The notes beneath the pieces were generated by a model that was not told the origin of the DNA, made no database searches, and worked only from the letters and a program-made list of their open reading frames with translations. The translations under genes and the position numbers were made by a program. 64,000 nucleotides of DNA from contig NZ_KB907450.1 in assembly GCF_000382045.1 (NCBI RefSeq), forward strand, positions 1,068,204 to 1,132,203. The letters are read 5' to 3'. How positions within the stretch are numbered: the stretch's first letter is position 1; each line of letters starts with the position of its first letter. Of the stretch, positions 45,021 through 53,717 are shown in pieces. The stretch is from Variovorax atrisoli 110B (GTDB lineage Bacteria; Pseudomonadota; Gammaproteobacteria; Burkholderiales; Burkholderiaceae_C).

Positions 45021-46577
45021 ATGACGCAACAAGCATCTTCCTCCCTGCGATGGGCATCCGCATTGCTGGGCCTGGCCGCGCTGGCCGCCTCGGGCACGGC
45101 ACTGGCCGCGAAAGACGTGGTGCTGTCCATCGGCTACCAGCCGGAAACGCTGGACCCGTACAACACCAACACCACCATCACCACGGCCGTGACCAAGACC
45201 TTCTATGAAGGCCTGTTCCAGTTCGACAAGGACCTGAAGGTGCAGAACGTGCTGGCCGAGGGCTACGAAGTGTCGAAGGACGGCCTGGTCTACACCATCA
45301 AGCTGCGCACCGGCGTGAAGTTCCACGACGGCACCGACTTCAACGCCGACGCCGTGAAGTTCACGCTCGACCGCGTGCTGAACCAGGACAACAAGCTGCT
45401 GCGCTACAACCAGTTCAACCGCGTGAGCAAGGTCGAGGTGGTGAACCCCAGCACCGTGCGCATCACGCTGAAGGAGCCCTTCGGCCCCTTCATCAACTCG
45501 CTGGCCCACGCATCGGCCGCCATGATCTCGCCCACCGCGTTGAAGAAGTGGGGCAACAAGGACATCGCCTTCCACCCCGTGGGCACGGGCCCCTTCGAGT
45601 TCGTCGAATGGAAGCAGACCGAAGCCGTCAAGGCCAAGAAGTTCGACGGCTACTGGAAGAAGGGCTATCCGAAGGTCGACAACATCTCGTGGAAGCCGGT
45701 GCTCGAGAACAACACGCGCGCCGCGATGCTGCAGACCGGCGAGGCCGACTTCGCCTACCCGATTCCCTATGAGCAGGCCGAGCTGCTGAAGAAGAGCGAG
45801 AAGCTCGAAGTGGTGGCATCGCCCTCGATCATCACGCGCTTCCTGGCATTCAACATGCTGCAGAAGCCCTACGACAACCCGAAGGTGCGCGAGGCCATCG
45901 GCTACGCCATCAACAAGGAGGCGCTGGCCAAGGTCGCCTTCGGCGGCTATGCCTTCCCCGCGCAGGGCGTGCTGCCCCAGGGCGTGAAGTACGCCGAGAA
46001 GATGGCCCCCATTCCCTACGACCTGAAAAAGGCCAAGGAACTGATGAAGGAAGCCGGCTACCCCGACGGCTTCGAGTCGGTGCTGTGGAGCGCCTACAAC
46101 AACACGACCGCGCAGAAGACGATCCAGTTCGTGCAGCAGCAGCTTGCGCAGATCGGCATCAAGCTGCAGGTGCAGGCGCTCGAAGTGGGCCAGCGTACCG
46201 AGCAGGTGGATGCATGGCCCGATCCGAAGACGGCCAAGGTCCGCATGTACTACACCGGCTGGTCGTCGTCGACCGGCGAAGCCGACTGGGGCCTGCGCCC
46301 GCTGTTCGCCTCGGAAGCCTGGGCTCCCAAGCTGAACAACATGTCGTTCTACAAGAGCGAGACCGTCGACAACGCGCTGGCCAAGGCGCTGGTGACCACG
46401 GACGAGAAGGAACGCGCCGCGCTGTACAAGACCGCGCAGGAAGAGATCCGCAAGGACCTGCCGCGCGTGCCGATGGTCACCGAGCAGAACCTGTCGGCGC
46501 ATGCCAAGCGTCTGTCGGGCGTGTTCGTGATGCCTGACGGCAACATCAACATCGACACGATCGCAGTGTCGAACTGA
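45021..46577 (+). CDS. gsiB: Peptide/glutathione ABC transporter substrate-binding protein
   Basis: A 518-aa SBP_bac_5 protein with a signal peptide (cleavage near ALAA-K, ~residue 30). The mature start VVLSIGYQPETLDPYNTN and FYEGLFQFDKDLKVQNVLAEGYEVS fit the DppA/GsiB group. YTGWSSSTGEADWGLRPLF is a feature shared with GsiB. It binds glutathione or small peptides in the periplasm. The downstream repeat copy 5 separates it from gsiC and may tune the ratio of abundant binding protein to permease. Confidence 0.92.
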   Translation: MTQQASSSLRWASALLGLAALAASGTALAAKDVVLSIGYQPETLDPYNTNTTITTAVTKTFYEGLFQFDKDLKVQNVLAEGYEVSKDGLVYTIKLRTGVKFHDGTDFNADAVKFTLDRVLNQDNKLLRYNQFNRVSKVEVVNPSTVRITLKEPFGPFINSLAHASAAMISPTALKKWGNKDIAFHPVGTGPFEFVEWKQTEAVKAKKFDGYWKKGYPKVDNISWKPVLENNTRAAMLQTGEADFAYPIPYEQAELLKKSEKLEVVASPSIITRFLAFNMLQKPYDNPKVREAIGYAINKEALAKVAFGGYAFPAQGVLPQGVKYAEKMAPIPYDLKKAKELMKEAGYPDGFESVLWSAYNNTTAQKTIQFVQQQLAQIGIKLQVQALEVGQRTEQVDAWPDPKTAKVRMYYTGWSSSTGEADWGLRPLFASEAWAPKLNNMSFYKSETVDNALAKALVTTDEKERAALYKTAQEEIRKDLPRVPMVTEQNLSAHAKRLSGVFVMPDGNINIDTIAVSN

Positions 46578-46582
46578 GTACT

Positions 46583-46675
46583 CCCCCAGGCTGCGCGCAC
46601 TTCGTGTCGCTACGCCAACCCCCTCGCCGGGGGCAACACGCGCGGCCCGGCAGAGCCGGTTCCGCGGTGTTTCCC
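46583..46675 (+). repeat. Intercistronic structured repeat, copy 5
   Basis: It starts six bases after the gsiB stop with CCCCCAGGCTGCGCGCAC and ends CCGCGGTGTTTCCC, 27 bp before the gsiC start. The CCCCTCGCCGGGGG and AACACG...CGCGGTGTT stems are present. It is oriented with the genes. Confidence 0.88.
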
Positions 46676-46702
46676 TGATGAGGGTGACTGTTTTGTGATG
46701 CC

Positions 46703-47623
46703 ATGCTGAATTACTTTCTCAAACGACTGTTGGGCCTGATCCCCACGCTGCTCATCGTGGCAGTGCTGGTGTTCCTGTTCGTCCACATGCTGCCCGGCGA
46801 TCCGGCGCGTCTCGCCGCCGGCCAGGACGCCGACGAGCAGACCGTGGCCATGGTCCGCGCGGAGCTCGGGCTGGACAAGCCGCTGCCGCAGCAGTTCGTG
46901 AGCTTCTTCTCCCACATGCTGCAGGGCGACTTCGGCACCTCCATCCGCACGCGGCGGCCGGTGGCGACCGAGATCGGCGAGCGCTTCTTCCCGACGGTGA
47001 TGCTGACCATCACCAGCATGGTGTGGGCGGTGATCTTCGGCATGGCCATCGGCATCGTCTCGGCCGTGTACCGCAACAAGTGGCCCGACCGGCTGGGCAT
47101 GACGCTCGCCGTGTCCGGCATCTCGTTTCCGGCCTTCGCGCTCGGCATGCTGCTGATGCAGATCTTCTCGGTCCAGCTCGGATGGCTGCCCACGGTGGGC
47201 GCCAGCAGCTGGAAGCACTACATCCTGCCCTCGATCACGCTGGGCGCGGCCGTGGCGGCCGTGATGGCGCGCTTCACGCGGGCCTCCTTCGTCGAGGTGA
47301 TCCAGGAAGACTTCGTGCGCACTGCGCGCGCCAAGGGCGTGCGCGAGCGCGCCGTGATCATCAAGCACTGCCTGCGCAACGCGCTCATTCCGGTGGTGAC
47401 GATGATGGGCCTGCAGTTCGGCTTCCTGCTGGGCGGCTCGATCCTGGTGGAGGCGGTGTTCAACTGGCCCGGCCTCGGTCGCCTGCTGGTCGATGCCGTG
47501 CAGATGCGCGACTACCCCGTCATCCAGACGCTGGTGCTGCTGTTCTCGCTCGAATTCATCCTGATCAACCTGGTGGTCGACGTGCTCTACGGCTACATCA
47601 ACCCGACCATCCGGTACAAATGA
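46703..47623 (+). CDS. gsiC: Peptide/glutathione ABC transporter permease
   Basis: A 306-aa permease of the DppB/GsiC type: [24 protein letters not shown] as first membrane helix, the conserved large periplasmic loop ([15 protein letters not shown]), six membrane segments, and an EAA motif [27 protein letters not shown]. It pairs with GsiD. GAGGG before the ATG is the ribosome site that directly follows repeat copy 5. Confidence 0.94.
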   Translation: MLNYFLKRLLGLIPTLLIVAVLVFLFVHMLPGDPARLAAGQDADEQTVAMVRAELGLDKPLPQQFVSFFSHMLQGDFGTSIRTRRPVATEIGERFFPTVMLTITSMVWAVIFGMAIGIVSAVYRNKWPDRLGMTLAVSGISFPAFALGMLLMQIFSVQLGWLPTVGASSWKHYILPSITLGAAVAAVMARFTRASFVEVIQEDFVRTARAKGVRERAVIIKHCLRNALIPVVTMMGLQFGFLLGGSILVEAVFNWPGLGRLLVDAVQMRDYPVIQTLVLLFSLEFILINLVVDVLYGYINPTIRYK

Positions 47624-47719
47624 CCACCCCCAGGCTTCGCGCACTTCGTGTCGCTTCGCCCACCCCCTTGCAGGGGGCAACACCAGCGGCCCGGCAAAGC
47701 CGGTTCCGCGGTGTTCCCC
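47624..47719 (+). repeat. Intercistronic structured repeat, copy 6
   Basis: It begins at the base after the gsiC TGA (CCACCCCCAGGCTTCGCGC) and ends GCGGTGTTCCCC, so that the gsiD ribosome site (AAGGA) follows at once. The strongest predicted fold is AACACC-a-GCGG around CCGGCAAAGCCGG closed by CCGC-GGTGTT. Confidence 0.9.
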
Positions 47720-47735
47720 GAAGGAACTGCAACAC

Positions 47736-48665
47736 ATGACTGATATGACTCAAGCTACCGGCGCGCCTGCCGAAACCATCGCGCCACCGGTCGTGGCCGT
47801 TCAAACCGCCGGCAAGGTCCGCACGCCCTGGGGCGAATGCTGGCGCCGCTTCAAGAAGCAGCCGGTGGGCATCGTCGCCGCGCTCTTCGTGCTGCTGCTG
47901 GTGTTCGTCGCGGTGTTCGCGCCATGGATCGTGCCTTTCGATCCGGAGAACTTCTTCGACTACGACATGCTGAACACCGGACCCTCGGCCGCGCACTGGT
48001 TCGGCGTCGATCCGCTGGGCCGCGACATCTTCAGCCGCATCCTGATGGGCGCGCGCATCTCGCTGATGGCGGGCTTCCTGTCGGTGGTACTGGGCGGCAT
48101 CATCGGCACCGCATTCGGCCTGCTGGCGGGCTACTACGAAGGCTGGTGGGACCGCATCGTGATGCGCGTCTCGGACGTGCTCTTCGCCTTCCCCGGCATC
48201 CTGCTGGCGCTGGGCGTGGTCGCCATCCTGGGCAGCAGCATGACCAACGTGGTGGTGGCGGTGTCGGTGTTCAGCGTGCCGGCCTTCGCGCGCCTGGTGC
48301 GCGGCAACACACTGGTGCTCAAGCAGCAGACCTACATCGAGGCCGAGCGCAGCATCGGCGCGTCCGACTGGACCATCATCGTGCGGCACATCCTGCCGGG
48401 CACCATCTCGTCGATCGTGGTGTATTTCTCGATGCGCGTGGGCACGTCGATCATCACGGCCGCCAGCCTCTCGTTCCTGGGCATGGGCGCGCAGCCGCCG
48501 ACGCCCGAATGGGGCGCGATGCTCAGCGAGGCCCGCGCCGACATGGTGACCTCGCCGCACGTGGCGCTCTTCCCCAGCCTGGCCATCTTCTTCACCGTGC
48601 TCGCCTTCAACCTGCTGGGCGATGCGCTGCGCGACGCGCTCGATCCGAAGATCGACCGCCAGTAA
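47736..48665 (+). CDS. gsiD: Peptide/glutathione ABC transporter permease
   Basis: A 309-aa permease of the DppC/GsiD type. An N-terminal soluble ~35 residues precede the first membrane helix ([23 protein letters not shown]). The periplasmic [24 protein letters not shown] segment and the EAA loop [22 protein letters not shown] are diagnostic. It completes the GsiABCD importer. It starts 16 bp after repeat copy 6. The peptidase gene follows 17 bp after its stop, in the same operon. Confidence 0.94.
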   Translation: MTDMTQATGAPAETIAPPVVAVQTAGKVRTPWGECWRRFKKQPVGIVAALFVLLLVFVAVFAPWIVPFDPENFFDYDMLNTGPSAAHWFGVDPLGRDIFSRILMGARISLMAGFLSVVLGGIIGTAFGLLAGYYEGWWDRIVMRVSDVLFAFPGILLALGVVAILGSSMTNVVVAVSVFSVPAFARLVRGNTLVLKQQTYIEAERSIGASDWTIIVRHILPGTISSIVVYFSMRVGTSIITAASLSFLGMGAQPPTPEWGAMLSEARADMVTSPHVALFPSLAIFFTVLAFNLLGDALRDALDPKIDRQ

Positions 48666-48682
48666 GTCTCTCTTTCTTCGCA

Positions 48683-49810
48683 ATGTCTTCCAGCAAGCAG
48701 CAGGTCTCCCTCCCTTTCATCGGCAGCCTGCTCCAGGGCGAACGCAACGCCATCACCGACGTCGCAGGCGTCACCGTCGGCCACCGCACGCTGGCCGACG
48801 GGCCCGTGCAGACGGGCGTGACCGTCATCCGTCCGCACGCGGGCGACCTCTTCCGCGACAAGGTGCCCGCCGCCGCGGCGGTGCTCAACGGCTTCGGCAA
48901 GAGCGTCGGGCTGCTGCAGGTGGAAGAGCTCGGCGTGCTGGAGACGCCCATCGCGCTGACCAACACCTTCTCGGTCGGCACGGTGGCCGCGGCGCAGATC
49001 CGCCGCTGCGTGGCCGACAACCCCGAGTGCGGACGCACCCTGCCCACGGTCAATCCGCTGGTGTTCGAGTGCAACGACGGCTTTCTCAACGACATCCAGC
49101 GCATGGCGGTCAGCGAGGCCGACTACCTGCATGCGCTGACCGACACCGGGGTCGACTTCGAACAGGGCTCGGTCGGCGCGGGGCGCGGCATGTCGAGCTT
49201 CCAGCTCAAGGGCGGCATCGGCAGCGCGTCCCGGCGGGTGTCGGCGCGCAACGACGGCACCAGCGGCGGCCTGGGCGGCGAGAAGAACGCCGGCACCGGC
49301 GGCCTGCACACGGTGGGCGCGCTGGTGCTGGCCAACTACGGGCGCCAGCCGCAGCTGCTGCTGGCAGGACATGCGGTGGGCGAACGGCTCGCCGCGCTGC
49401 AGGCCGAGCGCAGCCTGCCGGCGGTGAACGAGGCCGAGAAGGGCTCGATCATCATCGTGGTGGCCACCGATGCCCCTCTCGACGCGCGCCAGCTGCGCCG
49501 CCTCGCGCTGCGCGCCGGTGCCGGGCTGGCGCGCACGGGCTCTGTCTTCGGGCACGGCAGCGGCGACATCGTGCTGGCCTTTTCAACCGCCTACACCGTG
49601 CCCTGCAGCGTCGAGCGGCCGATGCCGGCCGTGGCGATGCTGCACGACGGGCTGCTCGACGGCCTCTTCCAGGCCGCGGCCGACAGCACGGAACAGGCGA
49701 TCATCCATGCGTTGTGCCGCGCCTCGCCGGTGACCGGACGCGACGGCAACCACCGCGCGGCGCTGTCCGACGTGCTGCCCGCCTCCGCCCTCTTCTCAAC
49801 CCACGCCTGA
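48683..49810 (+). CDS. P1 (DmpA/S58) family peptidase
   Basis: A 375-aa Ntn-like aminopeptidase of the DmpA family (L-aminopeptidase / D-esterase). NAITDVAGVTVGHRTL at ~24-39 is the family N-terminus. The autocleavage nucleophile is probably Ser293 in FGHGSGDIVLAFS; GGLGGEKNAGTGGLHTVGAL and ALTNTFSVGTVAAA are also typical. Such enzymes act on peptides with D-residues or beta-amino acids. Placed after a peptide importer and IaaA, it would trim imported unusual peptides. No signal peptide, so it is cytoplasmic. Confidence 0.9.
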   Translation: MSSSKQQVSLPFIGSLLQGERNAITDVAGVTVGHRTLADGPVQTGVTVIRPHAGDLFRDKVPAAAAVLNGFGKSVGLLQVEELGVLETPIALTNTFSVGTVAAAQIRRCVADNPECGRTLPTVNPLVFECNDGFLNDIQRMAVSEADYLHALTDTGVDFEQGSVGAGRGMSSFQLKGGIGSASRRVSARNDGTSGGLGGEKNAGTGGLHTVGALVLANYGRQPQLLLAGHAVGERLAALQAERSLPAVNEAEKGSIIIVVATDAPLDARQLRRLALRAGAGLARTGSVFGHGSGDIVLAFSTAYTVPCSVERPMPAVAMLHDGLLDGLFQAAADSTEQAIIHALCRASPVTGRDGNHRAALSDVLPASALFSTHA

Positions 49811-49824
49811 ACACGAACCGCCCA

Positions 49825-50643
49825 ATGAAAGTCCTGATCTCCACCGACATCGAAGGCGTCGCCGGCGTCTATCACTCCGAGCAGGTCCGCGCGGGCAACC
49901 CGGAGTACGAGCGTGCCCGGCTGCTGATGACGCAAGAGGCCAACGCGGCGATCGCCGGCGCCTTCGACGCGGGCGCCACCGAGGTGCTGGTGAACGATTC
50001 GCACGGGGGCTTTCGCAACATGCCGCCCGACCTGCTCGATTCGCGCGCCCGCGTGATCCAGGGCAAGCCGCGCTACCTGAGCATGGTGGCGGGCGTGGAA
50101 GAAGGCGTGGACGCCGTCTGCATGGTCGGCTACCACTCGCGCGCCCAGGGGCGCGGCATCCTCGCCCACACGATCAACAGCTTCGCGTTCGCGGGCATCT
50201 CGCTCGGCGGCGAGGAACTGGGCGAGGCCGGCCTCTACGGCGCGCTGGCCGGCGAATACGGCGTGCCGGTGGTGATGGCCAGCGGCGACGACGTTTTCAT
50301 CGCCGAGAACCGCCCGCTCTTCCCGCACGCGACCTTCGTGGAGACGAAGAAGGCCACGGGCTGCACCAGTGGCGTGTCGCTCTCGCCCGAGCAGTCGCGC
50401 CGGGCAATCCGTGCGGGCGTGGAAGAAGCATTGGCGGCCCGCGCGAAGGCCAAGCCGCTCGTCTTCGAAGGACCGCAGTCGGTGACGCTGCGCGCCCAGA
50501 CCTCTGCACTGGCCGATCTCTTCTGCCAGTGGCCGAGCTTCGAGCGCGTGGACGGCGTCACCCTCCGCTTCACCGCCCCGACGGTGGAAGCGGCCGTGCG
50601 CATGCTGAACTGCTGCTCGGCGATGTCGTCGATGCTGCGCTAG
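49825..50643 (+). CDS. M55 family D-aminopeptidase (DppA-like)
   Basis: A 272-aa zinc peptidase. Metal-site motifs are STDIEGVAG (Asp8, Glu10), VNDSHGG and GYHSRAQ. INSFAFAGISLGGEELGEAGLYGALAGEYGVPVV matches the DppA decamer fold. In Bacillus the enzyme removes N-terminal D-residues such as D-Ala. As last gene of the RpiR-led operon it completes a set for taking up and degrading iso- and D-peptides, perhaps cell-wall derived. Its TAG overlaps the stop of the next gene on the other strand at CTAG (50640-50643). Confidence 0.92.
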   Translation: MKVLISTDIEGVAGVYHSEQVRAGNPEYERARLLMTQEANAAIAGAFDAGATEVLVNDSHGGFRNMPPDLLDSRARVIQGKPRYLSMVAGVEEGVDAVCMVGYHSRAQGRGILAHTINSFAFAGISLGGEELGEAGLYGALAGEYGVPVVMASGDDVFIAENRPLFPHATFVETKKATGCTSGVSLSPEQSRRAIRAGVEEALAARAKAKPLVFEGPQSVTLRAQTSALADLFCQWPSFERVDGVTLRFTAPTVEAAVRMLNCCSAMSSMLR

Positions 50644-51197
50644 ACCACCTTGTAGACACGGATAACCACGGCCTCGCGCTGCGGCCGCAGCGGATCGAGC
50701 GTGCCCACGTAGACGAAGTCGTTGAGCCAGCCGTACTTGCCCTCGGGCGCAATGATCTGCAGCGTCGAGAACGCGTAGCGCGGCCCGTTCCTTGGATTGC
50801 GCGACAGCACCGTGTTGCGCACCGAGATCACCACGCCGTCGTCGGTCTTGAGCTCGTAGACGGCATCGAGGTTCTTCGCGCCGTCACGGCGCAGCAACTG
50901 GCGGTCGGCCCCGCCGGCCAGCACCGTGCCGCGCAGGCCCGGCCCCTCGAACGAGCCGCCCGTGATCGGCACCATGAAGCGCTCCCCGAAGGGCGAGGCG
51001 CCCAGCGTCATCGGCGGCGCGATGTCGACGATGGCCTCATAGACGAATTCGGTGCGGGGCAGCACGACCGGGAAGCGTTCGCTGGTCGGCGTGGCGATGG
51101 CAGCCGGCGGCGCATCGGCCGCATTGGCATTGGAGAAAGCGGCCACGGTTGCGAACCCGGCAAGGAGCGCGCCGCGGCGCGAGGTCGAAGCAGTCAT
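50640..51197 (-). CDS. DUF3237 family exported protein
   Basis: A 185-aa protein with a twin-arginine-like signal (TSRRGALLAGFATVAAFSNANA, cleavage ~residue 27). The DUF3237 domain covers the rest: FVYEAIVDIAPPMTLGASPFGERFMVPITGGSFEGPGLRGTVLAGGADRQLLRRDG-type residues split over ~50-105, then YELKTDDGVVISVRN. This small beta-barrel family is of unknown function. It is divergent from cysI across a 303-bp gap rich in palindromes, but nothing else ties it to sulfur. Confidence 0.82.
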   Translation of the reverse strand: MTASTSRRGALLAGFATVAAFSNANAADAPPAAIATPTSERFPVVLPRTEFVYEAIVDIAPPMTLGASPFGERFMVPITGGSFEGPGLRGTVLAGGADRQLLRRDGAKNLDAVYELKTDDGVVISVRNTVLSRNPRNGPRYAFSTLQIIAPEGKYGWLNDFVYVGTLDPLRPQREAVVIRVYKVV

Positions 51198-51215
51198 TGC
51201 GTTTCCAGCCAATCT

Positions 51216-51232
51216 GGTTATTTAAGATAACC
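51216..51232. promoter_or_regulatory. GGTTAT/ATAACC palindrome near the DUF3237 start
   Basis: GGTTAT (51216-51221) and ATAACC (51227-51232) are perfect 6-bp arms with a 5-bp spacer, 19 bp upstream of the DUF3237 start codon, where a repressor would block transcription. It is the first of four AT-rich dyads in the 51198-51500 gap. Confidence 0.5.
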
Positions 51233-51317
51233 ATTTCACTGCGGCCGGTCGGCAGGCGCGTCAGGACTTACCCGGACTGCGTTCATTGCCTCGGAGTGGC
51301 GAAGCCAGCATTGCGGC

Positions 51318-51332
51318 CTTATCCGGAATAAG
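51318..51332. promoter_or_regulatory. CTTAT-CCGG-ATAAG dyad upstream of cysI
   Basis: CTTAT (51318-51322) and ATAAG (51328-51332) flank CCGGA. The half site TTATCCG recurs at 51377-51383 and a related TTACCCG lies at 51269-51275, so several sites for one regulator are possible. Confidence 0.4.
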
Positions 51333-51369
51333 CATCAAACCGCCCGGAAACCCGCATGGATACTGGCGA

Positions 51370-51379
51370 ATAAGCTTAT
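51370..51379. promoter_or_regulatory. ATAAGCTTAT palindrome upstream of cysI
   Basis: A perfect 10-bp palindrome within the near-palindrome GCGAATAAGCTTATCCGC (51366-51383), about 125 bp before the cysI start codon. Confidence 0.45.
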
Positions 51380-51392
51380 CCGCATAAAGCGC

Positions 51393-51414
51393 GAACCAAA
51401 AAATAGTTTGGTTC
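51393..51414. promoter_or_regulatory. GAACCAAA/TTTGGTTC dyad upstream of cysI
   Basis: Perfect 8-bp arms (51393-51400 and 51407-51414) around AAATAG. Position (~85-110 bp upstream of cysI) and the T-N11-A-like form suit a LysR-type activator such as CysB. It is the strongest operator candidate for the sulfate-assimilation operon. Confidence 0.5.
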
Positions 51415-51500
51415 CATAAGGAGCGCTCGGACAATCGCGCCTTCTTGCTGGGGTGCCCCGTTCCATGCGCGGCACCGCACTTCCTCAAGACACACGCACG

Positions 51501-53306
51501 ATGTACCAATACACAGAATTCGACCGCCAGTTCGTCCACCAGCGGGCTGCCCAATTCCGCGACCAGCTCGAGCGCTGGCAGAAAGGCAAGCTCGCCGAAG
51601 ACGAGTTCCGCCCCCTGCGCCTGCAAAACGGCTGGTATGTGCAGCGCTACGCGCCGATGCTGCGCGTGGCCGTGCCCTACGGCGAACTGTCGAGCCGCCA
51701 GCTGCGCGTGCTGGCCCGCATCGCCCGCGAGTACGACGAGCCCGAGGCGGAGGTCTACAAGAAGGCCATCGAGACGCAAGGCCTGCTCGGCAGCCAGAAG
51801 CTCCCCACCCACTACGCTCACTTCACGACTCGCCAGAACGTCCAGTACAACTGGATTCCGCTGGCCAAGTCGGCCGACGTGATGGACCTGCTGGCCTCGG
51901 TCGACATGCACGGCATCCAGACCAGCGGCAACTGCATCCGCAACATCACCAGCGACGAGCGCGCCGGCATCGCCGTCGACGAGGTCGCAGATCCGCGCCC
52001 GTTCGCGGAAATCATGCGCCAGTGGAGCACGCTGCACCCCGAATTCGCGTTCCTGCCGCGCAAGTTCAAGATCGCCATCACCGGCGCCACCGAGGACCGC
52101 GCCGCCACCGGCTGGCACGACGTGGGCCTGCACGTGGTGAAACACGAAGCCGGCGACGCATCACAAAACATCGCCCCTGGCGCTGTGGGCTTCCGTGTGC
52201 AGGTGGGCGGCGGCATGGGCCGCACGCCCATCGTGGGCACGGTGCTGCGCGAGTTCCTGCCGTGGCAGCAGATCATGAACTACCTCGAGGCCGTGATCCG
52301 CGTCTACAACCGCTACGGCCGCCGCGACAACATCTACAAGGCGCGCATCAAGATCCTGGTGAAGGCCGAGGGCCAGCGCTACATCGACGACGTCGAGGCC
52401 GAGTACAAGCAGATCCTCGAGCACGACGGCGCGCCGCACACCATCACGCAGGAAGAGTACGACCGCGTGGCCGCATCGTTCGTGCCGCCCGCGCTCGCCA
52501 CCCGCGTGCTGCAGAGCGCCGAGAAGACCGACGCCGAGCTGCGCCACCACGCCGCCGACGACGTGCAGTTCGCCCGCTGGCTGGCGCGCAACGTGGCGCC
52601 GCACAAGAACCCGGCCCTGCGCGCCGTGACGCTGTCGTTCAAGCGCCTGAAGCAGGCCCCTGGCGACGCATCGGCCGATCAGCTCGACACCATCGCCGAA
52701 CTGGCAGACCGCTTCTCGGCCGGCGAAGCCCGCGTGACGCACGACCAGAACGTGCTGCTGCCCTGGGTGCATGCCGAAGACCTGCACGCGCTGTGGCTCG
52801 CCGCCCGCGCGGCCGGCTTCGCCAGCGCCAACGTGCACCTGCTGACGGACATGATCGCCTGCCCCGGCGGCGACTTCTGCGCACTGGCCAACGCACGCTC
52901 CATTCCGGTCGCCGAAGCCATCACCGAGCGCTACCAGGACCTCGACGAACTCGACGACCTGGGCGAGATCGACCTGCACATCAGCGGCTGCATCAATTCG
53001 TGCGGCCACCACCACAGCGGCCACATCGGCATCCTCGGCGTCGACAAGGACGGCAAGGAGTGGTACCAGGTCACCCTCGGCGGCTCCGACGGCTCTGCGC
53101 TCAGCGGCACGCCGCAGGCCGGCAAGGTGGTGGGCCCCTCGTTCTCGGCGGCAGAAGTGCCCGGCGTGATCGAGGCCGTGCTCAACACCTACCGCGATAC
53201 CCGTGAGAACGGCGAGAACTTCATCGACACGCTGCGCCGCGTCGGCCACGACCCGTTCAAGGCCGCCGCCAACGGTGCACGTTTCAAGGTGGAGGAAGCA
53301 GCATGA
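51501..53306 (+). CDS. cysI: Nitrite/sulfite reductase hemoprotein subunit
   Basis: A 601-aa siroheme/[4Fe-4S] reductase that converts sulfite to sulfide. The cluster ligands are visible as Cys454-x5-Cys460 (CPGGDFC) and Cys497-x3-Cys501 (CINSC). TRQNVQYNWI and TSGNCIRNITSDE bind siroheme. Two repeated ferredoxin-like half domains are present. No CysJ flavoprotein gene is nearby, so it likely takes electrons from a ferredoxin; one is encoded with its reductase 3.5 kb downstream. ATG at 51501 is chosen over 51453 by family length. ATGA overlap couples it to the DUF934 gene. Confidence 0.94.
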   Translation: MYQYTEFDRQFVHQRAAQFRDQLERWQKGKLAEDEFRPLRLQNGWYVQRYAPMLRVAVPYGELSSRQLRVLARIAREYDEPEAEVYKKAIETQGLLGSQKLPTHYAHFTTRQNVQYNWIPLAKSADVMDLLASVDMHGIQTSGNCIRNITSDERAGIAVDEVADPRPFAEIMRQWSTLHPEFAFLPRKFKIAITGATEDRAATGWHDVGLHVVKHEAGDASQNIAPGAVGFRVQVGGGMGRTPIVGTVLREFLPWQQIMNYLEAVIRVYNRYGRRDNIYKARIKILVKAEGQRYIDDVEAEYKQILEHDGAPHTITQEEYDRVAASFVPPALATRVLQSAEKTDAELRHHAADDVQFARWLARNVAPHKNPALRAVTLSFKRLKQAPGDASADQLDTIAELADRFSAGEARVTHDQNVLLPWVHAEDLHALWLAARAAGFASANVHLLTDMIACPGGDFCALANARSIPVAEAITERYQDLDELDDLGEIDLHISGCINSCGHHHSGHIGILGVDKDGKEWYQVTLGGSDGSALSGTPQAGKVVGPSFSAAEVPGVIEAVLNTYRDTRENGENFIDTLRRVGHDPFKAAANGARFKVEEAA

Positions 53307-53707
53307 AAAAAACCCTGAACATCCTCTCGGCGGAAGAACACGTCGACGACGGCGACCCGAAGGTGCTGCAGTTGCCCAACGACGCCGACCCGCTCGCCAT
53401 CGAGGTGTGCCTGGCCGACATCGAGCGCATCGACCTGCACTTCCCGAAGTTCACCGATGGCCGCGCCTACAGCCAGGCCTTCCTGCTGCGCCGCCGCCTG
53501 GGCTTTACCGGCGACATCCGCGCCACGGGCGACGTGCTGATCGACCAGCTCGTGCAGATGGAGCGCACCGGTTTCTCGAGCGCGGTGCTCAAGGAAGGCG
53601 TGGACGCCTCCGACGCGCAGCGCCAGTTCGACCGCTTCGCCGCCTTCTACCAGGGCGATGCGGTGCAGACCGTTCCGCACTTCGCGGCGGCTACCGAGAG
53701 CGCGTGA
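53303..53707 (+). CDS. DUF934 protein of the sulfite reductase operon
   Basis: A 134-aa DUF934 protein, a small family regularly found between cysI and cysH in proteobacteria. Visible marks are ERIDLHFPKFTDGRAYSQAFLLR split around residue 50, LGFTGDIRATGDVLIDQL and MERTGFSSAVL. No cofactor motif or Cys cluster is seen. Its start overlaps cysI as ATGA. It is probably an accessory or electron-transfer adaptor for CysI; the exact job is unknown to me. Confidence 0.9.
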   Translation: MKKTLNILSAEEHVDDGDPKVLQLPNDADPLAIEVCLADIERIDLHFPKFTDGRAYSQAFLLRRRLGFTGDIRATGDVLIDQLVQMERTGFSSAVLKEGVDASDAQRQFDRFAAFYQGDAVQTVPHFAAATESA

Positions 53708-53717
53708 AGGCATCGAC

